51,210 nucleotides of DNA. It comes from Actinomycetota bacterium. Lineage in GTDB: Bacteria; Actinomycetota; Acidimicrobiia; Acidimicrobiales; CADCSY01. Below, piece after piece: positions 1 through 8,999 of the stretch. Under the pieces are notes generated by a model. That model did no database searches. It was not told the origin of the DNA and worked only from the letters and a program-made list of their open reading frames with translations. The position numbers and the translations under genes are program-made. The stretch covers positions 1 to 51,210 of the forward strand of contig JADDRA010000040.1 in the NCBI GenBank assembly GCA_016781105.1, written 5' to 3'. Each line of letters begins with the position of its first letter. The first letter of the stretch is position 1.

Positions 1-1083
1 GCCCTGGTGGCGGTGGCGGTGGTGGGCGCCGCCCTGGTCGCCTCGGGCCGCCGGGCCACTCCGGGAGCGGCCAACCTGGTGGCCCTGGCCGTGGTCGCCG
101 CCGCCGGCGTCGACCTGGCGGCCGGCACGTCGGTGGCGCCCACCACCCAGCTCGCTCGCCTGGCCCTGGGCAGCCTGGGCTTCGAGCCTGCCGGCCTCGT
201 GGGTGCGGGCCTGGCCGTGGCCGTCGGGTGGGTGGGCCTGGCCGGCGTGGGCGGGACGTCGCTGGAGGCGGCCCGGCGCCGGGCCGGCCTGGTGTCCGAG
301 CTGCGCTTCGCCGTCACCCTCCAGGACCTGCGCACGGTGGTGCTCCTGCAGCGCCGCCTGGCTCAGGAGCGACCCCGGGGCCGGCCGTGGGTCCGCCTCC
401 CCGCCGCCCGCCGGAGCCGCCTGCCCACCTGGCGGCGCGACTGGTCGGGCATCACCCGCTTCCCCGCCGTTCGCCTGGTGCGCATGACGGTCCTCGGCGC
501 AGTGGCCGGTGCCGCCCTCGTCGGGGTGTGGTCGGGGACCTCCAGCCTGGTGGTCGTGGCCGGCGTCGCCCTCTACGTGGCCGCCCTTGACGCCGTCGAG
601 CCCCTGGCCCAGGAGATCGACCACCCCGATCGCTGGGCGGGCCTTCCCGTCCATCCCGGGGGCCAGCTCCTGCGCCACCTGCCGGCGTCGGTCACGGTCA
701 TGGTCGTCGTCGGTCTGGTGGCGACGGCGACGGCGACGGTCCTGGGGTCGCCCGCCCTGGTGGTGCCCCTGGCCGTCACCCTCGTCGTCCCCGTGGCCGC
801 GGCCGCCACCACCGCGGCAGCGGCCAGCACCTCCCAGGGGATGGTGCAGAGCAAACCGTCGGTCGACATCGTGCCCGAGGCGGCCGGGACCGCCCTGGTG
901 GTGCGCAACGGCTGGCCGGTGGCCCTGGTCGTGGTGGCCCTGCTGCCCGTGCTGGCCGCCCGGGCCGCCGCCGACCAGGGCATGCCCGCCGCCTCCGTGG
1001 CCGCCACGGCCGTCGTGCTGCCCGTCTTGCTCGTGGGCATCGCCCTGCTGTGGGTGTCGCGCCGGGCCCCGGTGCAGCTGTGA
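1..1083 (+). CDS. Membrane permease of an ABC exporter (5' end outside window)
   Basis: The reading frame is open from the first base, so the true start lies upstream and at least 360 residues are visible. A soluble arginine-rich stretch (roughly residues 85-160) is followed by about six hydrophobic segments; the last ends close to the C-terminus. The gene overlaps the next one by four bases (GTGA), and the next gene is an ABC ATPase, so this is most likely its membrane subunit. I do not recognise the family from sequence and the substrate is unknown. Seen: membrane segments and translational coupling. Inferred: permease role. Confidence 0.6.
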   Translation, partial: ALVAVAVVGAALVASGRRATPGAANLVALAVVAAAGVDLAAGTSVAPTTQLARLALGSLGFEPAGLVGAGLAVAVGWVGLAGVGGTSLEAARRRAGLVSELRFAVTLQDLRTVVLLQRRLAQERPRGRPWVRLPAARRSRLPTWRRDWSGITRFPAVRLVRMTVLGAVAGAALVGVWSGTSSLVVVAGVALYVAALDAVEPLAQEIDHPDRWAGLPVHPGGQLLRHLPASVTVMVVVGLVATATATVLGSPALVVPLAVTLVVPVAAAATTAAAASTSQGMVQSKPSVDIVPEAAGTALVVRNGWPVALVVVALLPVLAARAAADQGMPAASVAATAVVLPVLLVGIALLWVSRRAPVQL

Positions 1084-1763
1084 GTCCACCCGCGGTCCTG
1101 GCCAGCTCCGGGTTGGCCAAGGACTACGGCGACGGCTTCGGCCTGCACCCCGTCGACCTCGCTCTCGGAGCCGGCGAGCTGGTGGTGCTGGTCGGCCCCA
1201 ACGGGGCCGGCAAGTCGACCTTGATCGGGCTGTGCGCCGGGCTGCTGGAACCCACCGAGGGCACGGTCACGGTGGCGGGCCAGGCGGCCGGTTCCCTCGG
1301 CGCCCGGGCGGCCACGTCGTACCTCCCCGACACCCCGGTCCTCTACGACGACCTGAGCGTGCGCGAGCACCTGGAGTACGTGGCCCGCCTCCACGGGGTG
1401 GACGACTGGCAAGGCGGGGCTGAGGAGCTGCTGGCCCGCCTCGATTTGGAGGACCGGGCCGACGACCTGCCGTCGCGCTTCAGCCGGGGGATGCGCCAGA
1501 AGGTCTCCCTGGCCCTGGCCCTGATCCGACCCTTCGACCTCCTGCTGGTCGACGAGCCCTTCGTCGGACTCGATGCGCCGAGCCAGGCCACCCTCGTCGA
1601 GCTGCTGATCGAAGCCGTGGCCGGGGGTGCCTGCGCCCTGGTCTCCACCCACCAGCTCGACCTGGCCGACGAAGCCGGCCGCTGCCTGGGCCTGCGTGAC
1701 GGCGAGCTGGTCCACGACGGTGGCTCGAGCCGGGACACGGTGCGCGCCCTGGTGACCGGGTGA
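1080..1763 (+). CDS. ABC transporter ATP-binding protein
   Basis: A 227-residue ATPase of the ABC-2/CcmA-like export class. Walker A is GPNGAGKST at residues 39-47, the signature is the degenerate FSRGMRQKV form near residue 135, and Walker B (LLLVDEP) follows near 155, then a switch-type histidine (VSTHQ). I chose GTG at 1080 because it overlaps the upstream permease stop (GTGA) and begins just before the conserved N-terminal strand; an in-frame GTG at 1050 would add ten unconserved residues. It should energise transport by the upstream membrane protein. The substrate cannot be read from the sequence. Confidence 0.85.
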   Translation: MSPPAVLASSGLAKDYGDGFGLHPVDLALGAGELVVLVGPNGAGKSTLIGLCAGLLEPTEGTVTVAGQAAGSLGARAATSYLPDTPVLYDDLSVREHLEYVARLHGVDDWQGGAEELLARLDLEDRADDLPSRFSRGMRQKVSLALALIRPFDLLLVDEPFVGLDAPSQATLVELLIEAVAGGACALVSTHQLDLADEAGRCLGLRDGELVHDGGSSRDTVRALVTG

Positions 1764-1775
1764 ACGGCGGGGCCG

Positions 1776-1792
1776 CCTCCCTTTCGGGGAGG
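1776..1792. terminator. Hairpin between convergent genes
   Basis: CCTCCC (1776-1781) pairs with GGGAGG (1787-1792) across a five-base loop, 13 bases after the ATPase stop and before the convergent mutY stop. There is no U-tract on the + strand; a G-rich run follows instead. A terminator role is inferred from position. Confidence 0.4.
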
Positions 1793-1820
1793 GGGACGGG
1801 GGAGGGGGACCGGGGAGGGG
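1786..1820 (+). other. G-quadruplex-capable tract
   Basis: Six runs of four or five G occur in 35 bases (1786-1789, 1791-1795, 1798-1802, 1804-1808, 1812-1815, 1817-1820), separated by one to three bases. It fills the gap between two convergent stop codons. The sequence easily satisfies a quadruplex pattern; formation in the cell is inference. Confidence 0.6.
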
Positions 1821-1822
1821 TG

Positions 1823-2707
1823 TCAGGGCAGGCGCAGGCTGCCGGCCTCGTCCTGGACGGCCAGGCCGTCGGTCACCAGCGCGGCGGCCACCTGCCGGGC
1901 TCGGGCCGCCTCACCGGGCCAGCCGCAGGCCCCTGGGAGCGACGCTGCGTCCACCGGGCCGGCCCGCAGGGCGTCGACCAGGCGGCCCCGGCCCTGGCGC
2001 TCGGATCCGGCGAAGCTCGACTGACGCCGGCCCACCCCGGCCGAGCCCTCCGCCGGATCGGCGCCGGCATGACCGGCCCGGGCCCACGCGCAGGCGTCCA
2101 CCCCCGGTAGGGGGCAGCGGTCGCACCGGGGCGAGCGGCGAGTGCAGACGGTGGCGCCCAGGTCGAGCACAGCCTGGTTCCAGGCCCAACCCTCGCCGGC
2201 GGGGACCACCGCGTCGGCCAGGGCCTGGGCCTCGGCGCCAGCCAGCCGGCGCCCGGCCACCGCCCGGGCCAGGACCCGGGCGGCGTTGGTGTCGAGCACG
2301 CCCACCTCCGCCTCGTGGGCGAAGGCCAGGACGGCCCGGGCGGTGTAGGGACCCACCCCCGGCAACGTGCGCAGCTCGGCCAGCGTGGCCGGCAGGTCGC
2401 CGCCGAAGCGCTCGACCGCAGCCGTCGCGACGGCGTGGAGGTGCACGGCCCGGCGGTTGTAGCCCAGCCCGGACCAGGCCCGGACGACCTCGCCCACCGG
2501 CGAGGCGGCACAGGCCGCGGGTGTGGAGAAGCGCTCCAGGAAGACCCGGTAGCGGGGCGCCACCCGGGCCACCTGGGTCTGCTGGAGCATGAGCTCGCTG
2601 ACCAGCACCGGCCACGGGTCGCGGGTGCGCCGCCAGGGCAGATCCCGGCGGACCTCCTCACCCCAGGCCAGCAGCGTCCCCTGGAGGGTGCTCAGCGACG
2701 CTGGCAC
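1823..2707 (-). CDS. mutY: A/G-specific adenine DNA glycosylase MutY
   Basis: Removes adenine mispaired with 8-oxoguanine or guanine in base-excision repair. The 294-residue protein has the catalytic glutamate in SELMLQQTQV (E38), the helix-hairpin-helix LPGVGPYTA, and the aspartate in VLDTNAARVLAR. An iron-sulphur-type cluster follows (C-x6-C-x2-C-x7-C); the last gap is 7 rather than the usual 5. The NUDIX-like C-terminal 8-oxoG domain of longer MutY proteins is absent, as in other short actinobacterial forms. The ATG start lies 16 bases inside the end of the upstream methyltransferase gene, so the two are probably co-translated. Confidence 0.88.
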   Translation of the reverse strand: MPASLSTLQGTLLAWGEEVRRDLPWRRTRDPWPVLVSELMLQQTQVARVAPRYRVFLERFSTPAACAASPVGEVVRAWSGLGYNRRAVHLHAVATAAVERFGGDLPATLAELRTLPGVGPYTARAVLAFAHEAEVGVLDTNAARVLARAVAGRRLAGAEAQALADAVVPAGEGWAWNQAVLDLGATVCTRRSPRCDRCPLPGVDACAWARAGHAGADPAEGSAGVGRRQSSFAGSERQGRGRLVDALRAGPVDAASLPGACGWPGEAARARQVAAALVTDGLAVQDEAGSLRLP

Positions 2708-3441
2708 CAGTACAGGTCGGTGCGGTAGGGCAGGGCGAAGCGCTCCGGCATGCCCGCCACCAGGCGCCGGACCTGGTCAGCCAGCGCCGCCTGCTCGGCC
2801 CGGGGCCGGGCGGCGATGTAGCTGGTGGACAGCACGCGATCGACCAGGGTGGCCACGTCGAGCTCCTGGTCGAGACGGAAGCGCCGGTGGACGAGCGGGC
2901 CGAACGCCGCCACGTCGGCCACCGCCCCGGCCCAGTCGCCGTCGTGGTAGCTGGCCACCGGCCGGTCGTCCCACTCGATGAGCGCCGACAGCTCGGCCAC
3001 CCACGGCACCGAGACGTCCCGGTCGTTCCAGACCATGGCCAGGCCCCCGCCCGAGCGCAGCACCCGGGCCGCCTCCGCCAGCGCCGGGCCCACCTCGAAC
3101 CAGTGGAAGGCCTGGGCCACCACCACGGCCTCGACCGAGGCCCCGGCCAGGGGCAGGGCCTCGGCGACCCCGGCCAGCACCGGCACGCCCGGCACCTGCT
3201 CGACGAGCACCTCGCGCATGGCCGCCACCGGCTCGACGGCGACCACCCGGGCGCCGGTGGGCGTCAGCAGCCGGGTGAGCTTGCCCGTGCCCGCCGCCAC
3301 CTCGACCACGATCGAGCCGGAAGCGACGGCCAGCCCGCCGGCCAGGCACGAGACCACCTCGGGGGGATACGAGGGCCGCCCCCGCTCGTAGGCGTCGCTG
3401 GCCGACCCGAAGCCCCGGGCGGCGACGTCGGCGACCCTCAC
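2692..3441 (-). CDS. Class I SAM-dependent methyltransferase
   Basis: A 249-residue protein of the Methyltransf_11 type. Motif I is VEVAAGTGKLT near residue 46, motif II is the acidic VAVEP, and AQAFHWF is a typical post-II segment for small-molecule methyltransferases of this clan. It starts with GTG, which overlaps the upstream SGNH hydrolase stop (GTGA), and its own 3' end overlaps the mutY start, so hydrolase, methyltransferase and mutY form one tightly packed unit. The substrate is not predictable. Confidence 0.8.
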   Translation of the reverse strand: MRVADVAARGFGSASDAYERGRPSYPPEVVSCLAGGLAVASGSIVVEVAAGTGKLTRLLTPTGARVVAVEPVAAMREVLVEQVPGVPVLAGVAEALPLAGASVEAVVVAQAFHWFEVGPALAEAARVLRSGGGLAMVWNDRDVSVPWVAELSALIEWDDRPVASYHDGDWAGAVADVAAFGPLVHRRFRLDQELDVATLVDRVLSTSYIAARPRAEQAALADQVRRLVAGMPERFALPYRTDLYWCQRR

Positions 3442-4238
3442 CGTGTCGACCTCATCTTGCCGACCTCACCGTGCCGTACCGGCAGCCCGGCCGGGACCAC
3501 CACCTCCAGGACGGCTGCGGCCCACTCCCGGTACCCGGCGTCGGAGGGGTGGTAGCGGTCGGCGGCGAAGAACCGCCGGGGGTCCGAGCGCATGACGGGG
3601 CCGGTCTCCCCGGCGATGTCGACGTAGGCGCTCCCCGTCTCGGCCGCCACCTCCCGGACCACCTCGTCGAGCCTGCGGCCCCGCAGCCCGGCCAGGGCCC
3701 GCAGGGGCTGGGCCAGACGGGGGATGGCGCCCATGTCGGGCACGCCGAGCAGCACCACCCGGGGCGACCCGGGCAGCTCCGCCACCAGGCGCCGGTACCC
3801 CCGCTCGAAGTCCGGTGCCGACGTGAGGTGGGTGACGTCGTTGGCCCCCACCGACACGAAGGCCACGTCGGGCCGGGTGCCGGCCAGCGCCGGGAGCTGG
3901 TGCTCGAGCACGTCGGCCACGGTGGCACCGCTGCGGGCGAGCACCCGGAGCTGGCTGGGGCCGTCCCTGCCCGCCGCCACCAGCGTCGGGAGCGCCGCTG
4001 AAGGCCCCGACGCCCCGACCCCGGCGGCCGTCGAGTCACCCAGCCAGACGACGTCGAGGGCCGCTCCGGGCGGCCCCACCCGGGCGTCGAGGTCGAGGGG
4101 CGGTCCCTCCAGCATCGGCCCGCGCCGGGCCATCACCGCCTCCACCGCCAGGAGTCCGGTCACGAGCGCCGGCACGGCCACGGCGACCACGAGCGCCCGC
4201 CGGAGCGAACCCACCCGCTCAACCGGGAAGGAAGGCAA
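3438..4238 (-). CDS. SGNH/GDSL-type hydrolase, membrane-anchored or secreted
   Basis: Up to 266 residues. An N-terminal hydrophobic segment (about residues 14-34) suggests export or anchoring. The catalytic domain has the block I serine in WLGDSTAAG, the block III GAND, and the block V pair in RYHPSDAGY, so the Ser-His-Asp machinery is complete. Such enzymes hydrolyse esters of lipids, acyl groups or polysaccharides; the substrate here is unknown. The start is uncertain: TTG at 4238 is the longest choice, and GTG at 4214 gives a cleaner signal anchor. No leaderless-type -10 box is visible before either. Confidence 0.8.
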   Translation of the reverse strand: MPSFPVERVGSLRRALVVAVAVPALVTGLLAVEAVMARRGPMLEGPPLDLDARVGPPGAALDVVWLGDSTAAGVGASGPSAALPTLVAAGRDGPSQLRVLARSGATVADVLEHQLPALAGTRPDVAFVSVGANDVTHLTSAPDFERGYRRLVAELPGSPRVVLLGVPDMGAIPRLAQPLRALAGLRGRRLDEVVREVAAETGSAYVDIAGETGPVMRSDPRRFFAADRYHPSDAGYREWAAAVLEVVVPAGLPVRHGEVGKMRSTR

Positions 4239-4270
4239 CGACGGCAGGCACCGTCCACCACCGTACGGGG

Positions 4271-4276
4271 TACAAC
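4271..4276 (+). promoter_or_regulatory. Possible -10 box for the channel gene
   Basis: TACAAC lies six bases before the ATG at 4283. It deviates from TANNNT at the last base; listed for its matching position. Confidence 0.3.
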
Positions 4277-4282
4277 AGACCG

Positions 4283-5392
4283 ATGGACGCTGCCGGCTGG
4301 GCCGCCGTGGTGGTCGGGAGCTTCCTCATGGTGCTGACCCTGGTCGACCTGGCCCTCACCGCGCTGCATCCCGACATCGACGGGCCCCTGGCCGAGAACG
4401 TGCAGCGGGGCGTGTGGCGAGTGCTGGTCGCCGGCGACCGGCGTCGCCACCAGCGTCGGCGGCTGATGGCCATGGCCGGGCCGATGATGATGGTGCTGAC
4501 CTTCGTGGCCTGGGTCGCGACCCTGGTGCTGGGCTTCACCCTCGTCGTGTGGCCCTTCCTGGGCGACTCCTTCACCTCCGAGCCGGCGTTGGGCACCCTG
4601 GGCTTCCTCGACGCCCTCTACTACAGCGGGGCGATGGTCAGCACGCTCGGCATCGGCGACATCAGCCCCACGAGTCGGCCGCTGCAGCTGGCCTCGGTGG
4701 CGGCCTCGCTGAGCGGGTTCTCAGTCCTCACCGGCATCGTGGCCTACCTGCTCGAGGTGCTGGGCAGTCTGCACAACCGGGTCGGCCTGGCCCTGCGGGT
4801 GGGCGAGGACACCGACGGTCGCCACGACGGCCCCCGCATCCTGCACGCCTGGCTCGCCGACGAGGAGCTGGGGGATGTCCGCCAGCGGCTGGAGAAGTGG
4901 GCCGACCTGCTCCGCGACGCCCAGGAGGAGATGCACCGCTTCCCCCTGGTCTCGGTCTGCTACCGCAGCCGGGACCCCCATCAGGATCCCGAGCCGGCGG
5001 TGCGGGCGGTGGCCCAGACCGTGGTCGCCGGCCACCTCCTCACCAGCGACGAGCGCTACCGGAGGCTGCGCACCTCCCTGCTGGGACTCGATCGGGCCGT
5101 CACCCGCTTCATGGTGGTCATGTCCCGCCAGTACCTGAGCCGCGACGTCATGGACGACCTGGTGCACCCCGAGCCGACCGGGGACGACCGGGCCCACGTC
5201 GACGACGTCCGCCGGGGCCTGGAGGAGCGCTTCGGGATCCTCGCCGAACCGGACGACCAGGCCGGCAGGCGGGCCCTGGACCTCACCTGCCGGGCTCGGA
5301 CGTTCCTGGAGGCCTGCCACCGCCTCACCGGCTGGCAGGCCCACGAGGACGCCCACGGCGACCAGCCGGTGGCCGTGCCTACGCTTCAGTGA
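4283..5392 (+). CDS. Two-pore-type ion channel family protein with unknown cytoplasmic domain
   Basis: A 369-residue membrane protein. Hydrophobic segments lie near residues 5-30, 62-92 and 135-160. Between the last two is a pore-loop-like segment with the filter [10 protein letters not shown], which corresponds to the potassium channel TVGYGD motif with Y replaced by I. The C-terminal 190 residues are soluble, charged and lack a recognisable RCK (KTN) nucleotide-binding signature. This fits the Ion_trans_2 family; ion selectivity is not certain because of the altered filter. The gene converges on ilvD and their 3' ends overlap by 14 bases. Confidence 0.7.
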   Translation: MDAAGWAAVVVGSFLMVLTLVDLALTALHPDIDGPLAENVQRGVWRVLVAGDRRRHQRRRLMAMAGPMMMVLTFVAWVATLVLGFTLVVWPFLGDSFTSEPALGTLGFLDALYYSGAMVSTLGIGDISPTSRPLQLASVAASLSGFSVLTGIVAYLLEVLGSLHNRVGLALRVGEDTDGRHDGPRILHAWLADEELGDVRQRLEKWADLLRDAQEEMHRFPLVSVCYRSRDPHQDPEPAVRAVAQTVVAGHLLTSDERYRRLRTSLLGLDRAVTRFMVVMSRQYLSRDVMDDLVHPEPTGDDRAHVDDVRRGLEERFGILAEPDDQAGRRALDLTCRARTFLEACHRLTGWQAHEDAHGDQPVAVPTLQ

Positions 5393-7058
5393 TCGCCCCC
5401 CGCTCGGCCCCCGACGCCAGACGGGCGTACTTGGCCAGCACGCCCGAGGTGTAGCGGGGCGCCGGCAACTTCCACTCGGCCCGGCGGCGCTCCAGCTCGG
5501 CCGGCTCCACGTGGAGGTCGATGGTGCGGGCCTCGGTGTCGATCACGATGCGGTCCCCGTCGCGCACAAAGGCGATGGGGCCGCCGTCGACCGCCTCGGG
5601 GGCGACGTGGCCGATGCAGAAGCCGTGCGTGCCCCCCGAGAAGCGACCGTCGGTGACCAGGGCGCAGTCGCCTCCCCGCCCCGCCCCCTTCATGGCCCCG
5701 GTGACGGCCAGCATCTCGCGCATCCCCGGGCCGCCCTTGGGCCCCTCGTAGCGGATGACCACGACGTCGCCGGGCTGGATACGCCCGGACATGATCGCCT
5801 CCATCGCCCCGGCCTCACCGTCGAAGACCCGGGCGGGGCCGTCGAAGGAGGTGAAGTCGATGCCCGCCACCTTGACCACCCCGCCCTTGGGGGCCAGCGA
5901 GCCCTGCAGCACGGCGATACCCCCCGAGGCGTGGAGCGGATCGGTCAACGGGTGGATGACGACCCCGTCGGGGGCGGGCGGCCCCACGGCGGCCAGGTTC
6001 TCGGCCATGGTCCGGCCGGTGACGGTGAGGCAGTCCCCGAACAGCAGCCCGGCGTCGAGCAGCTCGGCCAGCACGACCGGCACCCCCCCGATCCGGTCGA
6101 TGTCGGCCATGTGGTAGCGCCCGTGGGGGCGGGTGTCGGCGATGTGGGGGACGTGGGCGGCCACGGCGTTGAAGTCGTCGAGATCGAGCTCGACCCGGGC
6201 CTCGCTGGCGATGGCGAGCAGGTGGAGCACGGCGTTGGTGGAACCACCCAGGGCCATGACCACGGCGATGGCGTTGTGGAACGCCTCCTTGGTCAGGATC
6301 TGGCGGGGGCGGATCCCTGCCCGCAACAGGTCGACCACGGCTTCACCGCTGGCCCGGGCGATGTCGTCGCGCCGGGCATCGGGGGCGGGAACGCTGGCGC
6401 TGCCGGGCAGCGACATGCCCAGCGCTTCGGCCACCGCCGCCATGGTGTTGGCCGTGAACATGCCGGCGCAGGCGCCGATGCTCGGGCAGGCGGCCCGCTC
6501 GACCTCACCCAGCTCAGCGTCGGACATGGTGCCCGCCGCGCACGCCCCCACCGCCTCGAACACGCTGACGATGTCGAGGGCGCGACCATCGTGGTGCCCG
6601 GGCAGGATCGAGCCGCCGTAGACGAAGACCGAGGGCAGGTTGAGCCGGGCCGCGGCCATGAGCATCCCGGGCAGGCTCTTGTCGCAGCCAGCGAAGGTGA
6701 CCAGGGCGTCGAAGCGCTCTGCGTGCACCATCGTCTCCACCGAATCGGCGATCACCTCCCGGCTCACCAGCGAGGCGTGCATGCCCTCGTGGCCCATGGA
6801 GATGCCGTCGGACACGGCGATGGTGGTGAACTCGAGGGGGAAGCCTCCGGCAGCCCGCACGCCCTCCTTGGCCGCCGCGGCCAGGCGGTTCAGCGGCATG
6901 TTGCAGGGGGTGACCTCGTTCCACGACGAGCACACGGCTACCTGGGCCTTGCCCCAGTCGTCGTCGCCCATTCCCACCGCTCGCAACATGGCCCTGGCCG
7001 GGGCCCGCTGGAGGCCGTCGGTCACCTCGTGGCTGCGGGGCTTCATTTCGGATGCCAT
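5379..7058 (-). CDS. ilvD: Dihydroxy-acid dehydratase IlvD
   Basis: Dehydrates 2,3-dihydroxyisovalerate and 2,3-dihydroxy-3-methylvalerate in valine, leucine and isoleucine synthesis. The 559-residue length is normal for the family. The cluster and metal motifs are present: EVTPCN (C52), [11 protein letters not shown] (C125) and [17 protein letters not shown], plus the C-terminal [19 protein letters not shown] stretch. I chose ATG at 7058: the frame is open further upstream, but that extension is low-complexity and not family-like, and the ATG has a TACCCT box six bases ahead. No other ilv gene is in the window. Confidence 0.95.
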   Translation of the reverse strand: MASEMKPRSHEVTDGLQRAPARAMLRAVGMGDDDWGKAQVAVCSSWNEVTPCNMPLNRLAAAAKEGVRAAGGFPLEFTTIAVSDGISMGHEGMHASLVSREVIADSVETMVHAERFDALVTFAGCDKSLPGMLMAAARLNLPSVFVYGGSILPGHHDGRALDIVSVFEAVGACAAGTMSDAELGEVERAACPSIGACAGMFTANTMAAVAEALGMSLPGSASVPAPDARRDDIARASGEAVVDLLRAGIRPRQILTKEAFHNAIAVVMALGGSTNAVLHLLAIASEARVELDLDDFNAVAAHVPHIADTRPHGRYHMADIDRIGGVPVVLAELLDAGLLFGDCLTVTGRTMAENLAAVGPPAPDGVVIHPLTDPLHASGGIAVLQGSLAPKGGVVKVAGIDFTSFDGPARVFDGEAGAMEAIMSGRIQPGDVVVIRYEGPKGGPGMREMLAVTGAMKGAGRGGDCALVTDGRFSGGTHGFCIGHVAPEAVDGGPIAFVRDGDRIVIDTEARTIDLHVEPAELERRRAEWKLPAPRYTSGVLAKYARLASGAERGAITEA

Positions 7059-7064
7059 TAGCCG

Positions 7065-7070
7065 AGGGTA
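7065..7070 (-). promoter_or_regulatory. -10 box, leaderless ilvD promoter
   Basis: TACCCT ends six bases before the ilvD ATG, with no Shine-Dalgarno sequence between. A transcript would start at or next to the start codon. Confidence 0.55.
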
Positions 7071-7162
7071 GCCAGGACGCCCCGATCCCTCCCCCTCTTT
7101 GCCTTTCCCCCAGCGCACAGGGAACGGCGCGGGGGGCGGGACGGGCGAGCGTCCGGGCCACC

Positions 7163-7168
7163 TAGCGT
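7163..7168 (+). promoter_or_regulatory. -10 box for the 7-10 kb ABC operon
   Basis: TAGCGT lies eight bases before the ATG at 7177, and no ribosome binding site is seen between them. Confidence 0.5.
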
Positions 7169-7176
7169 TCGGGTCG

Positions 7177-8139
7177 ATGAGCGCCGTCGTGCGGGCCAGC
7201 GGGCTGGTGAAGCGCTGGGGGGACACGACGGCCCTGGCCGGTGTCAGCGTCGAGGTGGGCACCGGCGTAACCGGCCTGCTGGGGGCCAACGGAGCGGGCA
7301 AGACCACCCTGTTGGGCCTGGTCCTCGGGCTCCACCGACCGGACGAGGGCAGCATCGAGGTCCTCGGCCTCGATCCGGCCACGGCCGGGCCCCAGGTGCG
7401 GGAGCGGCTGGGTTACGTCCCCGAGCACGAGGCCCTGACCCCCGACGTGCGGGCCTTCGACCTGGTCCGCCACCTGGCCGAGGTGCACGGCCTGCCCAGC
7501 CGGGAGGCCACCGGCCGGGCCAGCGACGCCCTGTGGCTGGTGGGCCTGGGCGAGGAGCGCCAGCGCCCGGTGGGCACGATGTCGACCGGCCAGCGTCAGC
7601 GGGTGAAGCTGGCCGCGGCCCTGGCCCACGATCCGGCCCTGCTCCTGCTCGACGAGCCCACCAACGGCCTGGACCCCGTCCAGCGCGACGAGATGCTCGG
7701 CCTCGTCCGGCGGGTCAGCGCCGAACTGGGCATCGACGTGGTGCTGTCGTCGCACCTGCTCGAGGAGGTGGAGCGGACCTGCGACGCCACCGTGATCCTG
7801 GCCGAAGGGCGGGTGGTGGCCAGCGGCAGCCTGGCGGCGCTGCGGGCGGGCGGCACGGGCCTGGTGGTCGAGGTCGACGGCCGGGCCGAGCTCCTGGCCA
7901 CCCACCTGCGCCGGACCGACCTCGGCGTCGAGGTCGACGGTCTGCGACTGGTGGTCGAGGGCCCGCCCGAGGCGGGCGCCGACGCCGTGCGCGACGCCGC
8001 CGCCGCCCACCGGGTAGGCCTGCGCCGGGTCCAGGCCCGCACCGCCACCCTGGAGGACGTCTTCCTCGCCGCCGAGCGTTCTTGCGTCGCTGAGTCCCAC
8101 CTGCCGGGACTCACAGACGCAAGAACGGAGGAGCGGTGA
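7177..8139 (+). CDS. ABC transporter ATP-binding protein (first of a tandem pair)
   Basis: A 320-residue ATPase of the ABC-2 export class. Walker A is GANGAGKTT (36-44), the Q-loop lies in [10 protein letters not shown], the signature is the variant MSTGQRQRV, Walker B is [13 protein letters not shown], and the switch histidine is in [11 protein letters not shown]-terminal accessory domain of about 100 residues follows. The last 20 or so residues (from ERSCVAESH) are encoded by a long inverted repeat and look unrelated to the family. The stop overlaps the permease GTG start (GTGA). The ATG at 7177 is supported by the upstream TAGCGT box. Confidence 0.85.
   Translation: MSAVVRASGLVKRWGDTTALAGVSVEVGTGVTGLLGANGAGKTTLLGLVLGLHRPDEGSIEVLGLDPATAGPQVRERLGYVPEHEALTPDVRAFDLVRHLAEVHGLPSREATGRASDALWLVGLGEERQRPVGTMSTGQRQRVKLAAALAHDPALLLLDEPTNGLDPVQRDEMLGLVRRVSAELGIDVVLSSHLLEEVERTCDATVILAEGRVVASGSLAALRAGGTGLVVEVDGRAELLATHLRRTDLGVEVDGLRLVVEGPPEAGADAVRDAAAAHRVGLRRVQARTATLEDVFLAAERSCVAESHLPGLTDARTEER
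8077..8127. repeat. 51-base near-perfect inverted repeat across a gene junction
   Basis: CGTTCTTGCGTC (8077-8088) pairs with GACGCAAGAACG (8116-8127), and TGAGTCCC (8091-8098) with GGGACTCA (8106-8113), separated by a 2x2 mismatch and closed by a seven-base loop. It encodes the last residues of the ATPase. The permease Shine-Dalgarno GGAGGAG (8127-8133) begins at its last base. It may act as an attenuator or translational switch, or be an inserted palindromic element. Confidence 0.75.
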
Positions 8140-8999
8140 GCGACGCCCGCATCCTCGACCGGGGCTACCGCCGCTACGACGGTCCCCGCCTCGGGGTGGC
8201 CGGCGCCGTGCGCAGCCTGGCCTGGCACAGCGCCCTGCGGGCCCTGGGGCTGCGGCGCAGCGTCTGGGCCAAGCTCCTGCCCCTGGCCGCGGTGGGCATC
8301 GCCTACGTGCCGGCGACGGTGTTCGTGGGCGTCGCCGCCCTGCTGCCCGAGCAGCTCGTCGACGCCACCGGCCTGCTCCCCGGCTACGCCGACTACTACG
8401 GCTTCATCAGCGCCGCCATCGTCCTGTTCGTGGCGCTGGTGGGCCCCGAGGTCCTCTGCCCCGACCGGCGCCACCGGATGCTCGGCCTCTACCTGGCCTC
8501 CCCCCTGTCCCGCGACAGCTACCTGGTGGCCAAGGTCCTGGCCGTCGTGCCGGTGCTGGCCCTGGTCACCCTGGGACCCCCGCTGCTGCTGCTCGTCGGT
8601 TTCACCTTCGCCGACGCCGGGCCCGACGGGGCGGGCGAGCTGCTCGGCATCCTGGCGCGCATCGTCGCCGGGGGCGTGGTCGTGGCCGCCGCCTACACCG
8701 CCGTCTCGCTGGCCGCATCCAGCCTCACCGACCGCCGAGCGGTGGCCTCGGCCGGGATCATCCTGGTGTTGCTGGTCTCGGGCGTGGCCACGGGCGCCCT
8801 GGTGGCCTCGGGGGCCGACGAGCGGCTGCTGCTGCTCAACCTGTCGGTCGTGCCCTTCGAGCTGGTGCAGCGCCTCTACGGCGAGGCCGGCCAGGTGGAG
8901 GTGTCGACGCTCGCGCTGGTGGCGGCCAACCTGGCCTGGACCCTCGCCGCCGCTGCCCTGCTTCGCGCTCGCTACCACCGCCTGCGGATCACGCGGTGA
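8136..8999 (+). CDS. ABC-2 type permease
   Basis: A 287-residue membrane protein with about six hydrophobic segments (near 48-70, 90-110, 130-155, 170-200, 205-230, 262-280). A short arginine-rich N-terminus ends in a YRRYDGPR segment, which I associate with ABC-2 permeases of this type. The GTG start overlaps the ATPase stop and has a GGAGGAG ribosome binding site. The EVLCPDRRHRMLGLYLASPLSR stretch between segments 2 and 3 is the typical ABC-2 coupling region. It should pair with the preceding ATPase; the substrate is unknown. Confidence 0.8.
   Translation: MSDARILDRGYRRYDGPRLGVAGAVRSLAWHSALRALGLRRSVWAKLLPLAAVGIAYVPATVFVGVAALLPEQLVDATGLLPGYADYYGFISAAIVLFVALVGPEVLCPDRRHRMLGLYLASPLSRDSYLVAKVLAVVPVLALVTLGPPLLLLVGFTFADAGPDGAGELLGILARIVAGGVVVAAAYTAVSLAASSLTDRRAVASAGIILVLLVSGVATGALVASGADERLLLLNLSVVPFELVQRLYGEAGQVEVSTLALVAANLAWTLAAAALLRARYHRLRITR

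Noticed and set aside
573-1715. A 380-codon minus-strand frame opposite the first ABC genes
   Set aside because: Antisense to a clear Walker A/B ATPase, with no motif of its own.
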